Assembly: GCA_017432885.1 (NCBI GenBank)
Contig: JAFRIE010000033.1
Location: forward strand, 62,001-126,000
Reading direction: 5' to 3'
Origin: Erysipelotrichaceae bacterium
GTDB taxonomy: Bacteria > Bacillota_I > Bacilli_A > Erysipelotrichales > Erysipelotrichaceae
DNA: 64,000 nt
The notes beneath the pieces are model-generated. The model saw only the letters and a list, made by a program, of their open reading frames with translations, made no database searches and was not told the origin of the DNA. The translations under genes were made by a program, and so were the position numbers. This document shows, piece by piece, positions 30,347-38,143 of the stretch (position 1 is the first letter of the stretch; every line of letters starts with the position of its first letter).

Positions 30347-32611
30347 ATGAAAAACCATTTTCGTGAAAAGAAAAAGCAGATGTTCGAAGAGTTCGACGCC
30401 TTCTATTCCGGATATCCGGCAGACGTATCCGACATACTGGAAAAGCTTGATGAAGAAGACCGGAAAGAACCCGATCGGACACCTTACCGGCTCAAGGCCA
30501 TGCAGTACCGGATCCTGTCCGAGAACTGCCGGGTCAAGGTTTTTCGGCATTGTCCGTTCTATTTTGAAATCGTATCCGGCATTGCCCGGGGCAGGCTGGG
30601 AGCGAAGCTTCCGCTTTCGGAATCCGGCTTCGGCAGCTGGATCATTGAAAGAAACCGGAAAATCAACGATCCGTTCGTAGAATTCTTTAAGCCTTATGAG
30701 GAAGGCTATTTTCTGCATTCCCTTTCTAAATTCTTCGATGTGACCCACATCATACCGGGGTATGAAAATGTTTTTGCCTATGGATTCAACGGTCTTAAAA
30801 ACAGAGTCCTGGACAAACTGGCAAACGAAAGCGATCCGGAACGCCTTGATTTTTACAAGGCCATGATCCAAGGCCTGGATGCGGGAATGCTGGTGGCTGA
30901 AAAGTTCGCTGCAGAAGCTGACAGGATGCTGAAAGAGGAAAACGATCCCGATGTCATTCGGAATCTGACACGGATCAGGGAGAGCGCCTTAAGATGCCCA
31001 AAGGAAGCGCCAAGGACCTTCTATGAAGCCCTGAACACCTACTGGTTTCTCCATGAGCTGCTGAAGATCTTCGACTGTCTTTCAATCGCTACGATCGGTC
31101 ACATCGACCGGGAGCTGATCACCTATTACCGGAACGACATATCCAAAGGCATACTGACCAGGCAGGAAGCCGAAGAGCTGATCTATTACTACCTGTTAAT
31201 AACGGACGGGATCTTCGACTACTACGAACAGGGAAGAGATCATCTCAACGCCAACATGGCCCTGACCATCGGCGGACAGAACCCGGATGGTTCCCCTGTC
31301 TACAACGAAATCACCTCGATCGTGCTCAAGGCGATGAGTGAACTCAAACTGGTCAATCCTAACGTTTCGGTAAGAGTAGGAAGTCAGGATGATCCACAGT
31401 ATTTCAAGGAAATAGCTGAGATGATCGCCGGCGGATGCAACAACTATTCAATCATCAACGACGATACGGCGATTCCTTCCCTCGTCCGTGCCGGCATACC
31501 TCTGGAAGATGCCCGAATCTACGGAACCGGAGGCTGTCAGGAGACAGTCGTTCCAAATAAGCATCATTTCATGAGAGCCTTCATGTACATCAATCTGCCG
31601 ATACTTTTCAACATGTCTCTGCACGGAAAGACGGAAGACAGGGAATATCTCGAAAAGCTTTTCCCGCTGGCGTTCTTTAACGAAGCGACAAATTATGAGG
31701 AAGTCTACAGGATCTTCTTAAAGAACTTCCGGGAATACTGTCTGGCAGTATCGGCAAAATTCAGGGAATATGCCCCGTACGCCAAGATCTACAATCCTCT
31801 CCCTTTGTATTCGACGACAGTCGATGACTGCATCGACAAGGGGAAAGATTATACCGATTCAGGAGCCCGCTTCTATAACGCCTCCATTTCTCTGGTCGGT
31901 GTCGGCACTTTGATTGACATGCTGTATACGGTCAAGACGGAAGTCTTTGAAAAAAGAAACTTCACCCTGAAACAGCTTTCCGACATGGCCATGAACGATT
32001 TTGAAGGGCCGGGCGAAGAACGGGTGCGTCAGTATCTGCTGAACCGGGTGAAAAAATACGGCAACGACGAAGAGGAACTGAACCGCTTTGCCGCAAAGAT
32101 CTTCCACGATCTTGCCGAGCTGTCCAGCGGGATGGATGACGGTTTCGGAGGCAGATACGTCGCTTCGCTGTTCTCGTACAACTGGTATGCCAAGATGGGT
32201 TTCCATACGGAAGCGACGCTGGACGGACGGAAGGCGGGAAAGGCCTTCTCCCGTTCGATCGGACCTTCCGAGTACGGCAAGACGATCGAAATCTCCAAAG
32301 CTATTCATTCCATTTCAAGGATCGACAGCACGGAATATCCGGGGATCACCGTTCTTTATCTGGATATGCCTTATACCCGAAACAGACTGAATACGCAGTT
32401 CTATGTCGATCTGCTGCGTTATTTCATGGTAAACGGGGGATATGTGCTGCAGCTGAATATCGTCGACAGAGAGACGCTGATCGCCGCCAGAGAAGAACCC
32501 GACAAGTATCGGAACCTGGTCGTCAGAGTCTGCGGTTTCTCCGAATACTTCGTTTCCCTGAAGCCGGAACGGCAGGAGGAGATGATCAACCGAAACGAGG
32601 CCAGCCAATGA
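30347..32611 (+). CDS. Glycyl radical enzyme of unassigned substrate
   Basis: The 754-residue protein is a member of the pyruvate formate-lyase superfamily. The thiyl-radical cysteine is C397 in YGTGGCQE, followed two residues later by E399, the GCxE arrangement of dehydratases, lyases and some decarboxylases rather than the CC of pyruvate formate-lyase. The glycyl radical is G730 in RVCGFSEYF close to the C terminus. The N-terminal 100 residues do not match the better-known members. No microcompartment or obvious substrate-transport genes are adjacent. Only its activase follows, overlapping by four bases. The reaction cannot be assigned from sequence; oxygen sensitivity implies strictly anaerobic use. 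Confidence 0.88.
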   Translation: MKNHFREKKKQMFEEFDAFYSGYPADVSDILEKLDEEDRKEPDRTPYRLKAMQYRILSENCRVKVFRHCPFYFEIVSGIARGRLGAKLPLSESGFGSWIIERNRKINDPFVEFFKPYEEGYFLHSLSKFFDVTHIIPGYENVFAYGFNGLKNRVLDKLANESDPERLDFYKAMIQGLDAGMLVAEKFAAEADRMLKEENDPDVIRNLTRIRESALRCPKEAPRTFYEALNTYWFLHELLKIFDCLSIATIGHIDRELITYYRNDISKGILTRQEAEELIYYYLLITDGIFDYYEQGRDHLNANMALTIGGQNPDGSPVYNEITSIVLKAMSELKLVNPNVSVRVGSQDDPQYFKEIAEMIAGGCNNYSIINDDTAIPSLVRAGIPLEDARIYGTGGCQETVVPNKHHFMRAFMYINLPILFNMSLHGKTEDREYLEKLFPLAFFNEATNYEEVYRIFLKNFREYCLAVSAKFREYAPYAKIYNPLPLYSTTVDDCIDKGKDYTDSGARFYNASISLVGVGTLIDMLYTVKTEVFEKRNFTLKQLSDMAMNDFEGPGEERVRQYLLNRVKKYGNDEEELNRFAAKIFHDLAELSSGMDDGFGGRYVASLFSYNWYAKMGFHTEATLDGRKAGKAFSRSIGPSEYGKTIEISKAIHSISRIDSTEYPGITVLYLDMPYTRNRLNTQFYVDLLRYFMVNGGYVLQLNIVDRETLIAAREEPDKYRNLVVRVCGFSEYFVSLKPERQEEMINRNEASQ

Positions 32612-33513
32612 GTGGTGCACTGATATCCAGGATACAGCGTTTTTCTCTGCATGACGGAGACGGCGTCCGTACGACGGTGTTTTTCAAGGGCTGTCCGCTT
32701 CATTGCCGCTGGTGCCACAATCCCGAAACGATCACACCGGATAGAATCCTCATGACGCACTTTGAAAAGTGCATCGGCTGTAGAGCCTGTCTGGAAGCAT
32801 GTCCGCATAAGGCCATCGTATTCGATGAAAACAGACATTTTGTCAAGAGGGAACTCTGCGACAGCTGCGGACGCTGTGCCGAGGTCTGTTTTCCGGAAGC
32901 CATGACGATCAACGGACAGTACTGTGATGTCGGAGAAATCATGAAGGAGATCGACAAAGACAAGGAACTGTATGCCCTTTCGAAAGGAGGCGTTACGCTG
33001 TCGGGAGGCGAGCCGATGCTTCACGCCGACTTCATCAGAGAACTGGGATCCGCCATCATAGAGAGAGGTTATACGTTATTCATCGATACGGCAGGATATG
33101 TCCCTTTCCGGGAATTTGAAAAGATCAACGACCTGGTCGATACTTATCTTTACGACATCAAATCCATGAATCCCGATACGCACCGCTTCATTACCGGAAA
33201 AGACAACGCCCTCATTCTGGAAAATGTCAGAAAACTTTCTGATCTGGGTAAGGATATCATTATTCGGATGCCGATCATGGAAGATGTCAACGACAGCGAC
33301 GAAAACATCTCCGCAGCCATCGCCTTCATCAAAGAACTGAAAAGCGTCAGACAGATCGACATCCTTCCGATCCACAAGCTGGCGTCAGCCAAATACAGAA
33401 GTCTGGATCTCGACTACTCTTTTGTGGAAGACCGCAAAGAAACGGATAAAACCGTGATCCGGAAGATCATAGAGCGCTTTGTTGAAAACGGGATGAACGC
33501 CAAAGAAAACTGA
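32608..33513 (+). CDS. Glycyl radical enzyme-activating enzyme (radical SAM)
   Basis: The 301-residue protein generates the glycyl radical on the enzyme encoded upstream. The radical SAM cluster binds C29, C33 and C36 (CPLHCRWC). Between that site and the barrel is a ferredoxin-like insert with two further clusters (C55-C65 and C84-C94), typical of activases for GCxE-type glycyl radical enzymes and absent from the pyruvate formate-lyase activase. SAM-binding GGEP follows near residue 133. Its start overlaps the enzyme stop by four bases. Confidence 0.93.
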   Translation: MSGALISRIQRFSLHDGDGVRTTVFFKGCPLHCRWCHNPETITPDRILMTHFEKCIGCRACLEACPHKAIVFDENRHFVKRELCDSCGRCAEVCFPEAMTINGQYCDVGEIMKEIDKDKELYALSKGGVTLSGGEPMLHADFIRELGSAIIERGYTLFIDTAGYVPFREFEKINDLVDTYLYDIKSMNPDTHRFITGKDNALILENVRKLSDLGKDIIIRMPIMEDVNDSDENISAAIAFIKELKSVRQIDILPIHKLASAKYRSLDLDYSFVEDRKETDKTVIRKIIERFVENGMNAKEN

Positions 33514-33556
33514 AAGGAAACCCTTTATTTTACAGTTTATTTAAGATAGAATATTT

Positions 33557-33770
33557 TTATCACGTGGAAGAGACGAGTAGGACATCTAAGGTCATTAAGC
33601 GAGTTCCTGAGGGTGGAAGAGGAACGGATACATCTGTCTGAATAAAAACTTGGAGTGAGTCGTTCGTCGCGTTAAGACGGAATGAAGGTGCCCGTACATC
33701 GTGCGGGAACTAAGGTGGTACCGCGTTATTGACGTCCTTAGAGATAGGGACGTTTTCTTTTATCGTCAGG
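33557..33770 (+). promoter_or_regulatory. T-box leader of lysS (lysyl class)
   Basis: The leader has the ordered elements of a T-box riboswitch: the AGTA-containing 5' side of stem I (near 33576), a specifier region in GAATAAAAACTTGGAGTG (33640-33657) compatible with a lysine codon AAA, the conserved T-box sequence AAGGTGGTACCGCG at 33712-33725, and a terminator with ACGTCC pairing to GGACGT before a T run (33732-33760). Uncharged tRNA-Lys should bind the specifier and the T-box bulge, favouring the antiterminator. The specifier assignment is by eye and by the identity of the gene downstream. Confidence 0.85.
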
Positions 33771-33782
33771 AAGGAGAAAGAC

Positions 33783-35705
33783 ATGGAAAGAGAATTCAAC
33801 GATCAGGAACTGGTAAGAAGACAGAAAATGGAAGACCTGAGAGCCAAGGGCATCGACCCGTTCGGCCAGGCTTTTGAGAGGACCGCAAACTCGAAATCGA
33901 TCAAAGAGGAATACGGCACATTCAATAAAGAGGAACTGGAAGCCAAGGCAGTAGAGGTATCCATTGCCGGAAGGATCATGTCCAAGCGCAGAATGGGCAA
34001 GATGTGCTTCATGCATATTCTGGACAAGGACGGTCAGATTCAGCTGGTCATCAATAAGATGGATGTCGGAGAGGAAGCCTACGAACTGGTGAAGGCTGCC
34101 GATATCGGCGATATCATTGGTATCAAGGGAACGGTCTACAGAACCAATCCTACGGAATCCAATCCGAACGGTGAACTGTCGGTCTATGTCAGGGAATACA
34201 CGCACCTGACGAAAGCCTTAAGACCTCTGCCGGAGAAATTCCACGGTCTGACTGATGTCGAAGAAAGATATAGAAGAAGATATGTCGACCTGATCATGAA
34301 TGACGATGCCAGAAGGATCGCCTTCCTGAGACCGGCCATCATCCGGGCCATTCAGCAGAATCTGGATGCCCAGGGTCTGGTTGAAGTCGAAACACCGGTT
34401 CTGAATCCGATTCTTGGCGGAGCGAGCGCCAGACCTTTCGTCACGCATCACAACGCCTTGAACAAGGATTTCTATCTACGTATCGCAACCGAGCTTTATC
34501 TGAAGAGACTGATCGTCGGCGGCATGGAAGGCGTCTACGAGATCGGCAGACTGTTTAGAAATGAAGGCATGGACCTGAAGCACAATCCGGAATTCACGAC
34601 CATCGAGGCCTATGTCGCCTATTCCGATCTGGAAGGCATGATGAAGCTGTGTGAGAACCTGATGGAAGAAGTATCCATGAAGGTGCTGGGCACGACCGAA
34701 ATACAGACAGGCGATCATACGATATCCCTGAAGGCTCCGTTCAAGAGAGTGAACATGACCGATGCGGTCAACGAAAAGACCGGAAAGGACTTTAGAACGA
34801 TCTCTCTGGAAGAGGCGGAAGAAGTCTGCACACAATTCAACGTCAATCTGGAGAAACACGAGCACGATCTCGGCCACATTATCAACAATCTTTTCGAAAC
34901 ACTCTGTGAAGAAGACATGACCGGTCCGGTCTTCGTCTGCGGACATCCGATTGAGATCTCTCCACTGGCTAAGAAAGATCCGAAGGATCCTAGATTTACA
35001 CTCCGATTCGAACTCTACATCAATGGTACGGAGTATGCCAACGCCTTTACCGAACTCAACGATCCGATCGATCAGTACGAGAGATTCGAGAACCAGCTCA
35101 AGGCGAAAGAACTGGGCGATGCGGAAGCGACCGATATGGATATGGACTATGTAGAAGCGCTGGAATACGGACTTCCGCCAACGGGCGGTATCGGCATCGG
35201 TATCGACAGGTTCGTGATGCTGCTGGCGCAGACGGAATCGATCCGGGAAGTTCTCCTGTTCCCGACCATGAAACCGAGAGAAGGAGAAAGAAGCGCCATC
35301 AAGGTTGTAGAAGAAACAGAAGAAGTCATCGATTTCTCCAAGGTCGAAATCGAACCGCTGTTTGAAGACTACGTCGATTTCGAGACTTTCTCCAAATCTG
35401 ACTTCAGAGCCGTTAAGGTATTAAGCTGTGAAGCCGTACCGAAGTCAAAGAAGCTTCTGAAGTTCAGACTGGATGACGGAACAGGAAAGGAAAGAACCAT
35501 TCTCTCCGGTATCCATGAATACTATGAACCGGAGGAACTGATCGGCAAAACCTGTGTGGCAATCGTCAACCTGCCGCCAAGGAATATGATGGGCATCGAT
35601 TCCGAAGGCATGCTGCTGAGCGCCAAGCACAGCGAAGAAGGACAGGAGAAACTCCACCTTCTGATGGTCGATCCGCACATCCCGGCAGGAGCGAAACTGT
35701 ATTAA
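33783..35705 (+). CDS. lysS: Lysyl-tRNA synthetase, class II, with C-terminal tRNA-binding domain
   Basis: The 640-residue protein charges tRNA-Lys. An N-terminal OB fold (residues about 55-160, VSIAGRIMSKRRMGK) precedes the class II catalytic core: motif 2 in GRLFRNEGMD and motif 3 in GGIGIGIDRFVML. Usual LysRS ends near 500 residues. Here residues from about 530 form an extra OB domain of the Trbp111/EMAPII type (DFRAVKVLSCEAVPKSKKLL, NLPPRNMMGIDSEGMLLSA), as found at the end of MetRS. ATG 33783 has GGAAGGAGA upstream; an in-frame start at 33729 lies within the T-box terminator. Expression is governed by the T-box leader. Confidence 0.95.
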   Translation: MEREFNDQELVRRQKMEDLRAKGIDPFGQAFERTANSKSIKEEYGTFNKEELEAKAVEVSIAGRIMSKRRMGKMCFMHILDKDGQIQLVINKMDVGEEAYELVKAADIGDIIGIKGTVYRTNPTESNPNGELSVYVREYTHLTKALRPLPEKFHGLTDVEERYRRRYVDLIMNDDARRIAFLRPAIIRAIQQNLDAQGLVEVETPVLNPILGGASARPFVTHHNALNKDFYLRIATELYLKRLIVGGMEGVYEIGRLFRNEGMDLKHNPEFTTIEAYVAYSDLEGMMKLCENLMEEVSMKVLGTTEIQTGDHTISLKAPFKRVNMTDAVNEKTGKDFRTISLEEAEEVCTQFNVNLEKHEHDLGHIINNLFETLCEEDMTGPVFVCGHPIEISPLAKKDPKDPRFTLRFELYINGTEYANAFTELNDPIDQYERFENQLKAKELGDAEATDMDMDYVEALEYGLPPTGGIGIGIDRFVMLLAQTESIREVLLFPTMKPREGERSAIKVVEETEEVIDFSKVEIEPLFEDYVDFETFSKSDFRAVKVLSCEAVPKSKKLLKFRLDDGTGKERTILSGIHEYYEPEELIGKTCVAIVNLPPRNMMGIDSEGMLLSAKHSEEGQEKLHLLMVDPHIPAGAKLY

Positions 35706-35727
35706 AAAGGTTTTCTAAAACCTTTTT
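35704..35727 (+). terminator. Intrinsic terminator after lysS
   Basis: AAAAAGGTTTT pairs with AAAACCTTTTT around a two-base loop, starting at the lysS stop codon. Confidence 0.7.
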
Positions 35728-35890
35728 AATATATCCGTCATGATTGTGCTTTCCGGCTCATTATGTCTGCTCCTCTATTTGAGCAAATGATTCAAAAGTT
35801 TATAACAACTGATTTTTATGCTACTATTTTATTCGGCGTGCATTAATAAACACAGCCTGAATTAAAGAATTAAATAAAGGAGTAACAAAA

Positions 35891-36100
35891 ATGAAATTTA
35901 ATCTGAAATGGATCAACATCTATAGCAACGAGACAGGTTACGTAGGCAAGGTTTCCAAAAAAGAAGGCCACTTCATAAGCTCACCGGACAAAGCCGGTGC
36001 CAAGACATACGTTTCCGAAAAAGCCGCTAATAACGAAATCGAACTGCTGGCTTCCATGGGCGAAGCAGACAACAACCGTTTCGAAATCGAAGAAGCATAA
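35891..36100 (+). CDS. Small acidic hypothetical protein
   Basis: This 69-residue ORF begins with MKFNLKWINIYSNETGYVGKV and ends in an acidic tail (EIEEA). I do not recognise a family. Its ribosome binding site is strong (AAGGAG, eight bases before the ATG) and the frame has codon usage like its neighbours. It is isolated: lysS ends 185 bases before it with a terminator, and a bidirectional hairpin separates it from the tRNA on the other strand. It therefore looks like a small, independently transcribed and probably well-expressed gene. Function unknown. Confidence 0.6.
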   Translation: MKFNLKWINIYSNETGYVGKVSKKEGHFISSPDKAGAKTYVSEKAANNEIELLASMGEADNNRFEIEEA

Positions 36101-36117
36101 GAAAAGAGAAACAAATG

Positions 36118-36145
36118 AAAAACGGTCAAAAGACCGTTTTTCTTT
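36118..36145. terminator. Bidirectional terminator between the small ORF and tRNA-Pro
   Basis: AAAAACGGTC pairs with GACCGTTTTT across an AAAA loop. It serves the plus-strand small ORF and lies immediately downstream of the minus-strand tRNA gene. Confidence 0.8.
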
Positions 36146-36149
36146 CTAA

Positions 36150-36226
36150 TGGTCGGAATATCGGGATTCGAACCCGAGACCTCTTGAACCCCATTCAAGC
36201 GCGCTACCAAACTGCGCTATATCCCG
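36150..36226 (-). tRNA. tRNA-Pro (anticodon GGG)
   Basis: The minus strand folds as a cloverleaf of 77 bases including encoded CCA. The acceptor stem pairs CGGGATA with TATTCCG (one G-T pair) before discriminator A. The anticodon stem CTTGA/TCAAG holds the loop ATGGGGT, giving anticodon GGG with G37. The T arm has GGGTTCGAATCCC. Anticodon GGG reads proline codons CCC and CCU. A -10-like TATAAT (36245-36240) lies upstream. Confidence 0.95.
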
Positions 36227-36448
36227 TCATCTATATTCCATTATACCCGGTAAGATCCTTATATTTCCAACACTGATATTCACAAGAAAGAACAAATACG
36301 TTGAATCGTGAAGTTTTCTCTATCTTCATGATCAGCGGCTGTCTTATAGTATGATATTGATAAGAAGACAGATGAGACCGACAAGAAGAACTGTCTTATG
36401 GTAAACACGAGCCGATCATGATTTGAATAGAACTTGAGGAAATGAGAA

Positions 36449-37081
36449 ATGAATCAGAAAGAATACTGGAACAGCGTATCGGAAACAAAGACCTTTACTC
36501 TTCCTTTCGACAGCGATCTGTTTGCCGGATATGTACAGAAAGATTCCGTGATCGTCGATATCGGCTGCGGATATGGAAGGATCCTAAGGATCCTGCAGGA
36601 AGAAGGATATGAAGATCTGACTGGTTACGACTTTTCGCCCATGATGATCAGAAGAGGCAAAGAAGAATGCCCGCTGATCCGTTTTGAAACGATGGAAGAA
36701 GGAAAAATACCTAGGGAAGATGAAAGTGCCGATGCGGTCATCCTGTTTGCGGTGCTTACCTGCATCGTTTCCGACGAGAAACAGGAAAAACTTATCGGGG
36801 AGATCCTAAGGATCCTGAAACCGCAGGGCATCCTCTATGTGAACGATTATCTTCTCAACAATAACGAAAGAAACATCGAACGTTACCGGAAATACGAAAA
36901 GGAATTTGGTGTATATGGCGCCTTCGAACTGCCTGAAGGAGCGACCTGCCGTCACCATACCGAAGAGCACATCCGGGAGCTGTTCCGGGATTTTGAAACA
37001 AAAGAATACGGACATGTCATCTATACAACAATGAACGGACACCAGTCCCCGGGATTCTCCTATATCGGCAGAAAGAAATAA
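36449..37081 (+). CDS. Class I SAM-dependent methyltransferase
   Basis: The 210-residue protein has motif I in VIVDIGCGYGRIL near residue 35, an acidic motif II (LTGYDFSPMMI), and post-motif segments ADAVILFAVL and LRILKPQGILYV, all typical of the Rossmann-type methyltransferases. It probably acts on a small molecule, since no RNA- or protein-binding extension is present. A short leader with GAGG precedes ATG 36449. It is a single-gene unit ending in a symmetric hairpin. The acceptor is unknown. Confidence 0.85.
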   Translation: MNQKEYWNSVSETKTFTLPFDSDLFAGYVQKDSVIVDIGCGYGRILRILQEEGYEDLTGYDFSPMMIRRGKEECPLIRFETMEEGKIPREDESADAVILFAVLTCIVSDEKQEKLIGEILRILKPQGILYVNDYLLNNNERNIERYRKYEKEFGVYGAFELPEGATCRHHTEEHIRELFRDFETKEYGHVIYTTMNGHQSPGFSYIGRKK

Positions 37082-37093
37082 AAGAGAACATAA

Positions 37094-37122
37094 AAAGAGA
37101 TCATCATATGATGATCTCTTTA
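37094..37122. terminator. Bidirectional terminator between methyltransferase and GH5 genes
   Basis: AAAGAGATCATCAT pairs with ATGATGATCTCTTT, a long perfect stem with A- and T-rich flanks between converging genes. Confidence 0.85.
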
Positions 37123-37144
37123 TTTAAAGTTATCGGACCCGTTC

Positions 37145-38143
37145 TTATTTTTCGGATCTCTCTTTTATCATGTCGATCAGCCACTGTCCCGAAGTCGAAA
37201 AGTCGTCGTATTCAAGACCGCTTGCCTTTAGACAGCTGGACTTGATCGCCGCCGAAGATTCAGCTACCTTGGAGAAGTTCCACATGACATGACTGATACC
37301 GTTGGCTTCCAGGAAATCGATCCACACACCGGCTTCCTCGAGATCATACGGATAGTTGCCCGTAGATGCCGTTACTCCGTATTCGGTAACGAAGATCGGT
37401 AGACCCTTGTCTATCGCATACTTGGCAACATCTCTCGCTTCCTGTTTGTGGGAAGCGGAATAGAAATGCAGCGTATACAGCAGATTAGGATAATCCAGCG
37501 GATCATCTGCGGCAATATCTACGCGGGAAGACCAGTCTGGCGTTCCGACAACAATGACGGAATCCGGGTCATTGTTCCGGATGATCGGAATGATGACATC
37601 GGCGTATTCCTTGATCTGCTGCCACTCGACTTTGTTCGGCTCATTGCAGATCTCATAAATCACATTGTCTTTATCTTTACATTCTTTTGAGATCCGATCG
37701 AAGAAGTCCTTCGCATCCTCGATATACTTGTTCGGATCTCCATCCGAAAGGATATGCCAGTCGAGAATCACATACATGTCATTGCTTCTGGCGTAATCGA
37801 CTCCGTCCATCATCAGCTGAAAGAGCTTCTCTTTATCGCCGCCGGTACAGTATCCCACAACACCCATTCCATAAGTATACATAGCCATCCTGAAAACGTT
37901 AGCACCGATCACGTGGGAGATATCATGAAAGGTCTCATCGGTAATATATCTTTCGGAAACCGAAACACCGTAGCAGGATATCCCTCTCAAAATGACAGGT
38001 TCGCCATCGGCACCGCACAGCCTCCCTTCAGTGACCTGCAGACGACCTCTTGAAGAAGGGCGATCTTTTCCGTCAAAAGAAGATTTCGGCGTACACGATG
38101 CCAGCAGGATCAGACAGAGAAAGATGAGTAGAAGTTTTTTCAT
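37145..38143 (-). CDS. GH5-family glycoside hydrolase lipoprotein (endoglucanase-like)
   Basis: The 332-residue protein has a lipoprotein signal with the lipidated cysteine at position 17 (LASC), so the enzyme is displayed on the cell surface. The catalytic domain has the GH5 pattern: IYEICNEPNKV supplies the acid/base Glu (NEP motif), and IFVTEYGV supplies the nucleophile Glu. It would cut beta-1,4-glucan chains outside the cell into oligosaccharides for the importer encoded on the other strand. The ATG overlaps the stop of the cellodextrin phosphorylase gene (ATGA) and has GGAGGTG upstream. Confidence 0.9.
   Translation of the reverse strand: MKKLLLIFLCLILLASCTPKSSFDGKDRPSSRGRLQVTEGRLCGADGEPVILRGISCYGVSVSERYITDETFHDISHVIGANVFRMAMYTYGMGVVGYCTGGDKEKLFQLMMDGVDYARSNDMYVILDWHILSDGDPNKYIEDAKDFFDRISKECKDKDNVIYEICNEPNKVEWQQIKEYADVIIPIIRNNDPDSVIVVGTPDWSSRVDIAADDPLDYPNLLYTLHFYSASHKQEARDVAKYAIDKGLPIFVTEYGVTASTGNYPYDLEEAGVWIDFLEANGISHVMWNFSKVAESSAAIKSSCLKASGLEYDDFSTSGQWLIDMIKERSEK

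Noticed and set aside
36340-36415. Repeated CTGTCTTA elements before the methyltransferase gene as a regulatory structure
   Set aside because: The matches are short and imperfect, with no clear terminator or operator symmetry.
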